A stretch of DNA of 64,000 nt from Rathayibacter sp. SD072 (GCF_017355185.1 NZ_JADILJ010000004.1:1-64000), one strand, 5' to 3'; positions 16,901-23,364 are shown, counted from the stretch's first letter. The notes: generated by a model not told the origin, from the letters alone. Translations and numbers: made by a program.

Positions 16901-17767
16901 GTCGAGCTCGTGCTCGAGCACGCGGTCATCCGCCCGCGCGAGTCGCTCATGGTCATCACCGCGAGCCCGCGTCACGCCGTGCGCGTGCAGCAGGCCGTGC
17001 TCACCGCGTTCGCCAAGCGCGCCGACCTGAACGACTTCATCCTGGGCGACCGCCCGGAGCCGTTCGCGGTCGTCACGCTCGAGCAGTCCGTCGCGCAGAG
17101 CCGCGACCGGGTGATCTTCTCGATCGGATACGGTCGCACGCCCCACGGGCGCCTGCTGTCGAACTTCGGCGCGCTGGCCGAGGCCGGTGGCGAGCGGCTG
17201 CTCGCGGTCGGGATGACCCGCGCCCGCCGGTCGATGGACATCGTGTCGTGCTTCCGTCCGGGCGACATCGACGAGTCGCGCATGCGCCACGGCATGGTCG
17301 CGCTGGCGCAGGTGCTGCAGGAGGCCGAGGACCGCGTCCAGCCCAGCGACCGCGACGACTACTCCGAGCCGATGCTGGTCGACCTGGCCGCGCGTCTCGA
17401 GCGCCGCGGGCTCCGGGTCAACATCGGGCACAAGGGCAAGCTCGCCCTCGTCGCGGCGCACGGCACCCGTGCCGTCGTCGTCGAGACGGATCGCGACGTC
17501 AGCACGCAGAGCCTCCGGGTGTCGCTGCGACTGCGTCCGGAGCTGCTGCGCCGTCTCGGCTGGCACTACCTCCGCGTGCACAACTTCGAGCTGTTCGCCG
17601 ACCCCGAGGCCGTGGCCGCGCGGGTCGCCGGACTGATCGGCGCGCCGGCCGACGAGGCGCCCAGCGCTCCGTCCGAGGCGGCGGCCCCGGTGATCGTGGC
17701 GAGGGCGGCGCAGGCTCCCGTCTCCAGCGAGACCCAGCCGATCGAGATCCAGTCGCACGACGGGTGA
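13913..17767 (+). CDS. DUF4011-SF1 helicase-nuclease (MTES_1575-like), degenerate motifs
   Basis: This protein of 1284 aa is an uninterrupted single frame. Residues about 45-270 look like DUF4011 (SPRTRIELSTTHPGG; APVLLRPLAIRRYG). From about 300 there is a superfamily 1 helicase core, and the last 110 aa resemble the Vsr/MTES_1575 PD-(D/E)XK nuclease (LGWHYLRVHNFELF). Key residues look altered. The P-loop reads PGTGGTQT (327-334) without the Lys. The Walker B Glu is Ala856 (VDAGA). The nuclease 'iD' Asp position is Ala1178 (GKLALVA), while ETD (1191-1193) remains. The helicase SYR motif and the MTRAR arginine finger are kept. The GTG at 13913 is supported by TAGGGT 6 nt upstream. Relatives are linked to nucleic-acid processing or defence; here a regulatory or scaffold role is possible. 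Confidence 0.8.
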   Translation: MQRVDDFPGAGPVATSPESGDPREASALRLPSATASPGQVTSGEAGYRSGNVADPVWQSWRDELAKVGGPSPLLHFVDSPRTRIELSTTHPGGLPPFISGKTTLLSSLIRDELALRTAKNAAAAITDKGIELRSVRGIEGVHLAIGLAQWRAGETEFTAPVLLRPLAIRRYGRDFELKLKGQPYFNPQLARALKQQFGITIDPEQFVELAVQSGVFKPQPVIDQLRGLTSHLPWFAVHPRLVVSSFADVAGDMLRDARMLEHPVLDAVAGNPAAKRSLQQSQKVASIIPQDERPPATDNLLLDADAEQEQVIANIAAGNSLVVKTLPGTGGTQTIVNAIGALAAQHKRVLVVGARRSSLDSIHQRLVSAGLGGIAVGPRTLRRDLIQSIGRNEKAARPSVSEIDDALLRLRKVLLDYRGALSRRDDSFGVSALQALEELARLSQLRTPPSTTARLDRRAVTALAHSRPQATQMLIESARLGEFRYGPGDSPWYGAHFQSTSEAEAAHELAKRLHLRDLPRLLDRAQDVIGQTRMRPFESVAELGIYLRLLQDVRETLDKFQPAVFDRSIQDLIVATSPRRDAAEMSSTNRRRLKKLAREYMRPGAHVTDLNASLRRVQQQRTLWQRYAVAGTVPEVPVGVADVQVAYQQVADDLGRLDEPLGRLGSTTQLASLPLAELTSMVSGLAEDSEVLANLQERTTLLSTLREWGLDPLLTDLSRRHVPAEVVAIELDLAWWRSALEIMLTDERALLGGNTSVLDRLEADFKLVDEAHAASSAELLAWKLSETWKIGLVDWPQERDALRALLRTEAATTPQELQKAAPHLSRVLAPAWLASPYEVHRIGTETTFDAVFLVDAGATTLAENVGAIRRAKQVVAFGDPVTQTPTPFGLRVDESVEFGSSATRTDVEALHAQSALARLGELLNTVTLTRSYRAGGEDLAELVNRRFYGGRIDSLPWAGSFLGHDSLRFHYIASGHGMPENDSGAVESVDAEVAKVVELVLEHAVIRPRESLMVITASPRHAVRVQQAVLTAFAKRADLNDFILGDRPEPFAVVTLEQSVAQSRDRVIFSIGYGRTPHGRLLSNFGALAEAGGERLLAVGMTRARRSMDIVSCFRPGDIDESRMRHGMVALAQVLQEAEDRVQPSDRDDYSEPMLVDLAARLERRGLRVNIGHKGKLALVAAHGTRAVVVETDRDVSTQSLRVSLRLRPELLRRLGWHYLRVHNFELFADPEAVAARVAGLIGAPADEAPSAPSEAAAPVIVARAAQAPVSSETQPIEIQSHDG

Positions 17768-17976
17768 GCGACGACCTGCCGACCGCCGCGCCCGCCGGAG
17801 CGGATCGACCGCTCCGGCGCTCGCGCGGCGGCCGTCGGGCGTCCCTGCCGGCGAAGCCCGGCACCGACCCGTCGCCCCACGACCCGCCCGTCGCGGACCC
17901 GGAGGCTCCGTCGCCCCGCCCGGACACCGGGCCGAACGACTCCCGCCTCCGCCAGGACGTCCCGCCCCACTACTGA
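17764..17976 (+). CDS. Small Pro/Arg-rich hypothetical protein
   Basis: This product is 70 aa. Its GTG start overlaps the stop of the helicase-nuclease gene in a GTGA (17764-17767). It has a basic, disordered N-terminal half (RPLRRSRGGRRASLPAKPGT), an acidic Pro-rich middle, and an ending NDSRLRQDVPPHY. A C-terminal D-x-x-L-x-x-D-x-PPHW/Y motif is one I associate with small conserved actinobacterial proteins, but I cannot verify that here. Translational coupling suggests it works with, or is dosed to, the large protein upstream. Confidence 0.55.
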   Translation: MSDDLPTAAPAGADRPLRRSRGGRRASLPAKPGTDPSPHDPPVADPEAPSPRPDTGPNDSRLRQDVPPHY

Positions 17977-18050
17977 CGGATCGGCGCAATATCCTGCTGG
18001 TGAAGCGCGGCGGTCGTGCGTCGGCGGACCCCTTCGCAGGTCGCGCAGGG

Positions 18051-18098
18051 GGCGGATCGAGATCCCCGACTCCGCACCAGGCGGGTCTCGATCCGCCG
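18051..18098. repeat. Inverted repeat, 15-bp arms
   Basis: Arms GGCGGATCGAGATCCC (18051-18066) and GGGTCTCGATCCGCC (18084-18098) pair almost perfectly around about 17 nt. They share the TCGAGATCC edge of the 33-35 bp palindromic family, a copy of which follows at 18167-18200. It may be a rearranged copy. Confidence 0.6.
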
Positions 18099-18166
18099 CC
18101 TGCGACGCCTACTCGCCCAGCAGGGTGGGTGCGACGCTCTCTCTACCGCGACGAGCCTTCTCGCTG

Positions 18167-18200
18167 ATCGAGTAGCCCGTGCAGCGGGCGTATCGAGATC
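18167..18200 (+). repeat. Palindromic repeat family 2, copy A
   Basis: The element begins GATCGAGTAGCCCG and ends CGGGCGTATCGAGATC. Inner arms GCCCG/CGGGC and outer arms GATC/GATC pair, separated by an unpaired GTA/GTA. Two more copies (35125-35157, 46785-46817) keep the same plan with compensating base changes. Confidence 0.85.
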
Positions 18201-18283
18201 CACGTCCACAGGACCCGTGATCCGTGCTCGACGAGCCCGGATGACGGATGGACGATCAGACGGGCGACCTCCCGAGGGTGCAG

Positions 18284-18398
18284 GCGTCGTGCGAAACGCG
18301 TACCAGCGTTTCGCACGCACCGTTCGCACAACGCTCTCAGGAACGCGCCCACCTCGGAGAGCCGACCGCGGTTCTTCCTCGCCTCGGCGAGGAAGAAC
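18284..18398 (+). repeat. Three-stem repeat family 1, single copy (R6)
   Basis: Stem 1 is CGTGCGAAACGC/GCGTTTCGCACG (18288-18317) with loop GTACCA. Stem 2 is GCTCTC/GAGAGC (18333-18338 and 18357-18362). Stem 3 is GTTCTTCCTCGCC/GGCGAGGAAGAAC (18371-18398). The plan is the same as in the tandem array at 49.8 kb, but the sequences of stems 1 and 3 are quite different. Stem 3 ends 8 nt from the mscL stop and may also serve as its terminator. The rest of the 430-bp gap (17977-18406) holds no gene I can support. Confidence 0.8.
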
Positions 18399-18406
18399 AA
18401 GATGGA

Positions 18407-18859
18407 TCAGTCGACGTGCTTGCCCGAGTTGGCCGTCGTGGCGGTGCCGCCGTTGGCGAGCAGGTCGCGGATGTCGGCGAGCAGCTCGAGCTCGGTCGGC
18501 GCCTTGTCCTCGGCGGCGGGAGCGTCGTCCATCTTCTTCGCGAACGCCGCGTTCTTGAGGTGGTTGATCGGCAGCACGAACGCGAAGTAGAGCACGAACG
18601 CGACGATCACGAACTGGATGAGGGCCGAGAGGACCGCTCCGTACGCGATGACCGTGTCGTCCTCGCCGCCCACGCCCTCGCGGATCGTCCAGCCGAGCGC
18701 CTGCAGCGACGACGCATCGAAGATCACTCCGACGATGGGGTTGAAGATGCCCGTGACGAGCGCGTTGACGATCGTCGTGAAGGCCGCGCCGATGACCACG
18801 GCGACAGCCAGGTCGATGACGTTGCCGCGGAGGATGAACTCCTTGAAGCCGTTGATCAT
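18407..18859 (-). CDS. mscL: Large-conductance mechanosensitive channel MscL
   Basis: This 150-aa homopentameric membrane channel opens under membrane tension to release solutes during hypo-osmotic shock. The N-terminal amphipathic helix and first transmembrane helix are typical (FKEFILRGNVIDLAVAVVIG, then AAFTTIVNALVTGIFNPIVG). The second helix (IQFVIVAFVLYFAFVLPIN) and a C-terminal helical bundle (LELLADIRDLLA) follow. The length is that of actinobacterial MscL. It lies 37 nt downstream of the FmdB gene on the same strand, in the order 5-FCL, FmdB, MscL often found in this phylum. Confidence 0.95.
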   Translation of the reverse strand: MINGFKEFILRGNVIDLAVAVVIGAAFTTIVNALVTGIFNPIVGVIFDASSLQALGWTIREGVGGEDDTVIAYGAVLSALIQFVIVAFVLYFAFVLPINHLKNAAFAKKMDDAPAAEDKAPTELELLADIRDLLANGGTATTANSGKHVD

Positions 18860-18896
18860 GGTCTGTTCCGTTTCTGCCGGCGGGCGGTGGACCGGG

Positions 18897-19295
18897 TCAG
18901 CTCCCGGAGGACGAGGACCCGGAGGAGGAGGACGAAGAGGATCCCGACGAGGACGACGAGGATCCGCCGGAGGACGATCCGCCGGAGGACGATCCGCCGC
19001 TCGAGGACGATCCGCCGGAACCGCCGGTCGAGGCGGGCGCAGCCGACGAGCTCCCCGACGACGAGTCGCCCGAGCCCGAGCCCGACCCCGACCCCGACGA
19101 CGAGCTCTTGGAGCCGGATGCGCGCGAGTCGGTCCGGTAGAACCCGGAGCCGTTGAACGTGACTCCGACCGCGCTGAAGACCTTGCGCAGCGCGCCCTGG
19201 CAGCTCGGGCACTCCGTGAGGGTGTCGTCGGTGAACTTCTGCTGGATGTCGAAGGCGTTGCCGCACTGCGTGCAGCGGTAGGAGTAGGTGGGCAC
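18897..19295 (-). CDS. FmdB family zinc-ribbon protein with long Ser/Gly tail
   Basis: This protein of 132 aa starts with the FmdB zinc ribbon: PTYSYRCTQCGNAFDIQQ and ECPSCQGALRKVF place two CXXC pairs at about residues 8-11 and 29-32. Typical actinobacterial members stop at 60-110 aa. Here the last 80 residues are almost only Ser and Gly with a few Ala, Thr and Pro, encoded by short GA-rich tandem runs on the plus strand (18900-19100). Such tails are length-variable. The role of FmdB is unsettled (regulatory protein of amidase genes in name). It neighbours 5-FCL and mscL. Confidence 0.85.
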   Translation of the reverse strand: MPTYSYRCTQCGNAFDIQQKFTDDTLTECPSCQGALRKVFSAVGVTFNGSGFYRTDSRASGSKSSSSGSGSGSGSGDSSSGSSSAAPASTGGSGGSSSSGGSSSGGSSSGGSSSSSSGSSSSSSSGSSSSGS

Positions 19296-19340
19296 GGGTG
19301 CTCCTGAGAAGAGGGGGAGTGGAAGAGGGGAGAGGAGGGC

Positions 19341-19925
19341 TCAGCGCTGCACGTCGAGGACGCCGGAGGGGGTCACGACGCCGTCGACCGGCTGGTCGTG
19401 CACCTCGCTCGGCACGTGGTCGACGAGCTCGCTGTCGAAGACGACCGCGTAGACGGGCGGGCACTTCTCCATCGAGCCGAGGGTCTTGTCGAAGTAGCCG
19501 CGGCCCCAGCCCATCCGCATCCCGGTCCGGTCGACGGTGGCCGCGGGCACGATGATGAGGTCGACGTCGTTGATCGCGATGGGCCCCAGCAGCGCTCCGA
19601 CGGGCTCGGGCATGCCGAACAGGCCCTGCGTCTCGGTGTGGCCGTCGCCGACCGCCCAGTCGAGCAGGCCGTCCTGCCGCGAGATGGGGAAGAGCACGCG
19701 GATGCCGTGGCTCTCGGCCCAGCCGAGGAACGGTCGGGTGCTCGGCTCGTCGGGTGCCGACAGGTAGCACGCGATCGACCTGGCCCCGTAGCGGGTGACC
19801 AGGTCGACGAGGTGCTCGGTGATGCGGGCCGTCGCCTGCTCGCGGGCCGTGGTCGTCTGCGTGCGTCGGCGCTCGCGCAGCTCGGCGCGCAGCGCCCGCT
19901 TCTCGTGAGTGATGTCGGCTGGCAT
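19341..19925 (-). CDS. 5-formyltetrahydrofolate cyclo-ligase
   Basis: This 194-aa cytosolic enzyme converts 5-formyl-THF to 5,10-methenyl-THF with ATP, salvaging folinic acid. The family signature GMRMGWGRGYFDKTLG lies at about residue 135. The N-terminal basic helix (KRALRAELRERRR) is typical, and ARSIACYLSAPDEPSTRPFL contributes to the folate site. TAGACT lies 6 nt before the ATG (on + strand 19932-19937), so the message is probably leaderless. It is divergent from galU and upstream of FmdB and mscL. Confidence 0.92.
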   Translation of the reverse strand: MPADITHEKRALRAELRERRRTQTTTAREQATARITEHLVDLVTRYGARSIACYLSAPDEPSTRPFLGWAESHGIRVLFPISRQDGLLDWAVGDGHTETQGLFGMPEPVGALLGPIAINDVDLIIVPAATVDRTGMRMGWGRGYFDKTLGSMEKCPPVYAVVFDSELVDHVPSEVHDQPVDGVVTPSGVLDVQR

Positions 19926-20062
19926 GCGCTCAGTCTAGATCGGGGCCCGCGTGCGGGATCGGCGCGGCCCTCGCTCTGCTGAGGCGCGCTCACTGCAACC
20001 TGTCCCACAAGAGGGGCCGCTCGCGGAGCGTCCTCGGAAACATCCCCGACCACCGCCGCCGA

Positions 20063-20076
20063 TATAGTGACGCCCC
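20063..20076 (+). promoter_or_regulatory. Leaderless-type -10 element of galU
   Basis: TATAGT (20063-20068) ends 8 nt before the galU ATG, with no Shine-Dalgarno between. Transcription would start at or next to the start codon. Confidence 0.55.
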
Positions 20077-20967
20077 ATGGGCACTCGAATCCGCAAAGCC
20101 GTCATCCCCGCCGCAGGTCTCGGCACCCGCTTCCTGCCGGCGACCAAGGCGATCCCGAAGGAGATGCTCCCGGTCGTCGACAAGCCGGCCATCCAGTACG
20201 TCGTGGAGGAGGCGGCGGACGCGGGTCTGCAGGACGTCCTCGTCATCATCGGGCGCAACAAGAACGCCCTCGCCAACCACTTCGACTCGGTGCCCGAGCT
20301 CGAGCTGAACCTGAGCAAGAAGGCCGACGACGCGAAGCTCGCGCACGTCAAGTACGCGAGCGACCTCGCCGACGTGCACTTCGTCCGCCAGGGAGAGCCC
20401 AAGGGCCTCGGTCACGCGGTCTCCCGCGCCCAGCGCCACGTGGGCGACGAGCCCTTCGCGGTCCTGCTCGGCGACGACCTCATCGACGCCCGCGACCCGC
20501 TCCTCACGCGCATGATCGACGTCGCCGAGAAGCGCGACACCACCGTGGTCGCCCTGCTCGAGGTCGACCCCGACCAGATCCACCTCTACGGCTGCGCCGC
20601 GGTCGAGACCACCGACGAGGACGACGTCGTCCGGATCACGGGCCTCGTCGAGAAGCCGTCGAAGGAGGACGCTCCGTCGAACCTCGCCATCATCGGCCGC
20701 TACGTCCTCAAGCCCGACGTGTTCGGCGTGCTCGAGGACACCCCGCCCGGCAAGGGCGGCGAGATCCAGCTGACCGACGCGCTCGAGCGCATGGCTCAGG
20801 ACCCGGCCGAGTTCGGCGGCGTCTACGGCGTCGTCTTCCGCGGCCGCCGCTACGACACCGGCGACAAGCTCGACTACATCAAGGCGATCGTGCAGCTCGC
20901 CTCCGACCGCGACGACCTCGGCAAGGACCTCAAGCCCTGGCTCAAGGACTTCGTCGAGACCCTCTGA
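20077..20967 (+). CDS. galU: UTP--glucose-1-phosphate uridylyltransferase
   Basis: This 296-aa nucleotidyltransferase makes UDP-glucose for envelope glycans and storage sugars. The nucleotide-binding start (AVIPAAGLGTRFLPATKAIP followed by KEMLPVVDKP) is the GalU signature. GDDLID and LVEKPSKEDAPSNLAI, plus GRRYDTGDKLDYI near the end, complete the active site. In many actinobacteria galU is followed by glp/moeA, an acetyltransferase and a SepX/GlpR-type protein. Here the last two follow but glp/moeA does not. The message is probably leaderless, and a strong hairpin terminator follows. Confidence 0.96.
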   Translation: MGTRIRKAVIPAAGLGTRFLPATKAIPKEMLPVVDKPAIQYVVEEAADAGLQDVLVIIGRNKNALANHFDSVPELELNLSKKADDAKLAHVKYASDLADVHFVRQGEPKGLGHAVSRAQRHVGDEPFAVLLGDDLIDARDPLLTRMIDVAEKRDTTVVALLEVDPDQIHLYGCAAVETTDEDDVVRITGLVEKPSKEDAPSNLAIIGRYVLKPDVFGVLEDTPPGKGGEIQLTDALERMAQDPAEFGGVYGVVFRGRRYDTGDKLDYIKAIVQLASDRDDLGKDLKPWLKDFVETL

Positions 20968-20998
20968 CCCGGAGCCTCCCCGAGGCCCTCCCGATCGT

Positions 20999-21028
20999 CG
21001 AGATCCCCCGCCGCCGCGGGGGATCTCG
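20999..21028 (+). terminator. Hairpin terminator after galU
   Basis: Perfect 13-bp arms CGAGATCCCCCGC and GCGGGGGATCTCG surround a CGCC loop, 31 nt after the galU stop. There is no U tract, as is common in very GC-rich genomes. Confidence 0.75.
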
Positions 21029-21125
21029 TGCGTGAGGGGACCGAGCGGCACGGCGCATCCGTCTCCGATCCCGACCGCCCGGTCCACCCCCTTCGACGAC
21101 CTCGTGCGCGCAGTACAGTCGGGAC

Positions 21126-21851
21126 ATGCCGCTGCCGATCCCGACGCTCTCCGAGGGTCGAGTCACCATCCGCCCCATCCGGGTGCGCGACGCCCGCCCG
21201 CTCGAGCGCGAGCTGATCGCCAATCGGGCGTGGCTGCGGCAGTGGGAGGCGTCGGACCCCCGCGGCGGTGCCGCCTTCGACGTCCGCGCGAGCATCCGCT
21301 CCCTGCAGCAGAACGCGCGGGCCGGGGGAGGGGTGCCGTTCCTCATCGAGTGGGACGGCGAACTCGCCGGGCAGCTGAACATCTCGAACATCGGCTACGG
21401 CTCGCTCTCCTCGGCGTCGATCGGCTACTGGGTGGCCGAGCGGTTCGCGGGCCGCAGCATCACTCCGATCGCCGTCGCGCTCGCCACCGATCACGCCTTC
21501 CTCGATCTGGGGCTGCACCGGATGGAGATCTGCATCCGACCCGAGAACCGGCCGAGCCTGCGGGTGGTCGAGAAGCTCGGCTACCGCTACGAGGGACTGC
21601 GCCGCCGGTTCATCCACATCAACGGCGACTGGCGCGACCACTTCTGCTTCGCCCTGGTGGCGGAGGAGGTGCCGCGCGGAGTCCTGCGCCGCTATCTCGA
21701 CGGCCAGGTGCCGCACGACGTCGGCACACCCAGCGAGGCCGACCAGCGGGCATCGCACCGTTCCGGGCTCTCGGGGCCGCCGGACGGGGCGGGCATCCCC
21801 CGGACGGGGAGCCGACTCATCGGCGATCCGCGCGGACACACCTACCCGTAA
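21126..21851 (+). CDS. GNAT N-acetyltransferase, RimJ-like
   Basis: This protein of 241 aa has the GNAT fold: GRVTIRPIRVRDARPLEREL at the start, GSLSSASIGYWVAERFAGR and the acetyl-CoA strand LGLHRMEICIRPENRPSLRV, then VEKLGYRYEGLRRRFIHING. It belongs to the RimJ/RimL type that acetylates protein N-termini or small amines. A disordered tail of about 50 aa follows residue 190. TACAGT ends 6 nt before the ATG (leaderless). Its place between galU and a SepX/GlpR-like gene matches the actinobacterial galU-glp-rimJ-glpR cluster, with glp missing. Confidence 0.88.
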   Translation: MPLPIPTLSEGRVTIRPIRVRDARPLERELIANRAWLRQWEASDPRGGAAFDVRASIRSLQQNARAGGGVPFLIEWDGELAGQLNISNIGYGSLSSASIGYWVAERFAGRSITPIAVALATDHAFLDLGLHRMEICIRPENRPSLRVVEKLGYRYEGLRRRFIHINGDWRDHFCFALVAEEVPRGVLRRYLDGQVPHDVGTPSEADQRASHRSGLSGPPDGAGIPRTGSRLIGDPRGHTYP

Positions 21852-21890
21852 TGACGGACGGGAGCACCTCCGACTCCTAGCGTGGGTCGC

Positions 21891-22856
21891 ATGAGTAGCG
21901 ACTGGCTGGGTGGGGGCGTCGTCTGGGCGCTCGCCGCCGTTCTGTGGGTCGCCTACCTCATCCCCACGTGGATGCGCCGCCGGTCGTACAACGCGACCGA
22001 GCGCAACGCGGTGAGGCTGCAGCAGACGCTGCGGATCCTCGCCGAGACCGCGGAAGTACCCGAGCACGTGCGTGCGGAGGCGACGGCCCGCGAGGTCGCG
22101 CTCCAGCAGCGCACCCTCCGGGCGACCGAGACACGACGACGAGCCGAAGAGAAGGCACAGGCGATGGAGCTGGCACAGGCGGAGAAGGCGGCGCGCGAAG
22201 CGCTGCGACGGGCGGCCGCGACCACGAAGCAGAGCACTCGCACGGAGCCCGGCGTTCTGCGCTGGCGGCAGACCGCCGCCTTCGCGGTGCTGGTCGGCCT
22301 CGTCGCGGCCCTGGTCGGGCTCGTGATGCTGCCGTTCGGCGGCAACGGCGTGGTGCCGACCGTCGGCGGGTTGCTGGTCGCGGCCGGACTCGGCACGCTG
22401 CTGGTGCTCGCTCCGGGTCGGCGCCGCGCGGCCGCTCCCGCGTCGACGTCCGCGACGACCGTCGCGGCGTCGCGCCGCCCGGCCGAGGTCTTCGAGGCCG
22501 AGCTGGCCGAGGACGCGCCCGCGGAGGCGGAGGCCCCCGCCGCGGAGGCCGTGAGCTGGACGCCGAAGCCGCTCCCGAAGCCGCTCTACCTCTCGCGCGG
22601 AACCGTGGCCGCCAGCGCCATGGCCTCCATCGACGCCGTCGAGCGCCTGCGCGCTGCGGCGGCGGAGGCGGAGCTCGCGCAGCGCGCGGCCGCGTCGGCC
22701 CCCGAGGTCGCGCCGATCCGCACCCCCCGCGCCACGGCTCCCGTGCCGGTCCCCGAGGCTCCCCGTCCGTCCTCGCGCTTCGCCTCGATGGGCGTCGTCG
22801 AGGGCGTCGACGCGATCGACCTCGACCAGGCGCTGCAGCGCCGCCGCGGGGCCTGA
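21891..22856 (+). CDS. Membrane protein of SepX/GlpR type (divisome-linked), tentative
   Basis: This 321-aa protein has one N-terminal membrane helix (GVVWALAAVLWVAYLIPTW) and a basic stop. A long coiled coil rich in Arg, Ala, Glu and Gln follows (about 45-115), then two further helices (about 130-185) and a Pro/Ala-rich cytoplasmic tail of about 130 aa. The topology and the place behind galU and the RimJ-like gene match SepX of Streptomyces and GlpR of Corynebacterium, which bind division proteins and the gephyrin-like Glp. Similarity is by topology and synteny only. The ATG at 21891 is used because TAGCGT (21878-21883) precedes it by 7 nt. A GTG at 21882 would fall within that hexamer. Confidence 0.65.
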   Translation: MSSDWLGGGVVWALAAVLWVAYLIPTWMRRRSYNATERNAVRLQQTLRILAETAEVPEHVRAEATAREVALQQRTLRATETRRRAEEKAQAMELAQAEKAAREALRRAAATTKQSTRTEPGVLRWRQTAAFAVLVGLVAALVGLVMLPFGGNGVVPTVGGLLVAAGLGTLLVLAPGRRRAAAPASTSATTVAASRRPAEVFEAELAEDAPAEAEAPAAEAVSWTPKPLPKPLYLSRGTVAASAMASIDAVERLRAAAAEAELAQRAAASAPEVAPIRTPRATAPVPVPEAPRPSSRFASMGVVEGVDAIDLDQALQRRRGA

Positions 22857-22940
22857 CGCCTCCACTCGTCGATTCGGAGCCCGCCCCCCGGCGTGCTAGT
22901 GTGGACGAGTTGTTCGGGCCGGAGACGGCTCGGAAGGCAC

Positions 22941-23013
22941 GGGTCCGTGGCGCAGTTGGTAGCGCGCTTCGTTCGCAATGAAGAGGTCAGGGGTTCGAAT
23001 CCCCTCGGATCCA
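22941..23013 (+). tRNA. tRNA-Ala, anticodon CGC
   Basis: All four arms pair over 73 nt. The acceptor is GGGTCCG/CGGATCC with the alanine identity wobble G3:U70, and the discriminator base is A. The anticodon stem is CTTCG/TGAAG with loop TTCGCAA, giving anticodon CGC, which reads GCG. The T arm is AGGGG-TTCGAAT-CCCCT. The CCA end is not encoded. Confidence 0.97.
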
Positions 23014-23022
23014 CCGCACGAT

Positions 23023-23054
23023 CAGAAGGCCCGCTCGAGAGAGCGGGCCTTCTG
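23023..23054 (+). terminator. Terminator of tRNA-Ala
   Basis: Arms CAGAAGGCCCGCTC and GAGCGGGCCTTCTG are perfect 14-bp complements with a GAGA loop, 10 nt after the tRNA. Confidence 0.85.
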
Positions 23055-23364
23055 TGTTCATGAAGGTCCCGCTCGCGGGTGAGCCTTCTGGGTTCGTGGG
23101 GGCCGGGCCTGCTCAGGGAGCGTGTCCTCGGGGCTCATGGGGTCGGGTCCGCTTGCCGGGGTCAACCGGGGAACGGTCTCCTGCGCTCCGCTCCGGGTCG
23201 GCGCGAAGAGGGTCTCGGGGGACGCTCCGGGCCCGCTTCGGGGCGATTCGGAAAGGCGCTCGATCGCGAGTGAACGCCGAGTGGCCCCTGCCGGCCGGGC
23301 GAGGCCCGTCCCCGGGCGGCCCTCTGTCGCCGCCGGAAGGGGCGCAGCCGGCGCCGGCCGGGCG
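23055..23364. other. Non-coding gap, 310 bp
   Basis: This is GC-rich sequence between the tRNA terminator and the 3' end of the next minus-strand gene. I see short G-rich direct repeats (TCGGGTCCGC / CGGGCCCGC types) but no gene, no RNA fold that persuades me, and no second copy of the tRNA 3' end that would mark an integration site. Confidence 0.5.

Noticed and set aside
13958-17989. Antisense open frame of 1343 codons opposite the helicase-nuclease gene
   Set aside because: Its product is Arg/Ala/Gly/Asp low-complexity sequence typical of the complement of high-GC codons. The plus strand carries recognisable domains.
22941-23054. tRNA-Ala as an integration site of a genomic island
   Set aside because: No integrase gene and no second copy of the tRNA 3' end are seen in the following sequence, which is ordinary chromosomal coding DNA.
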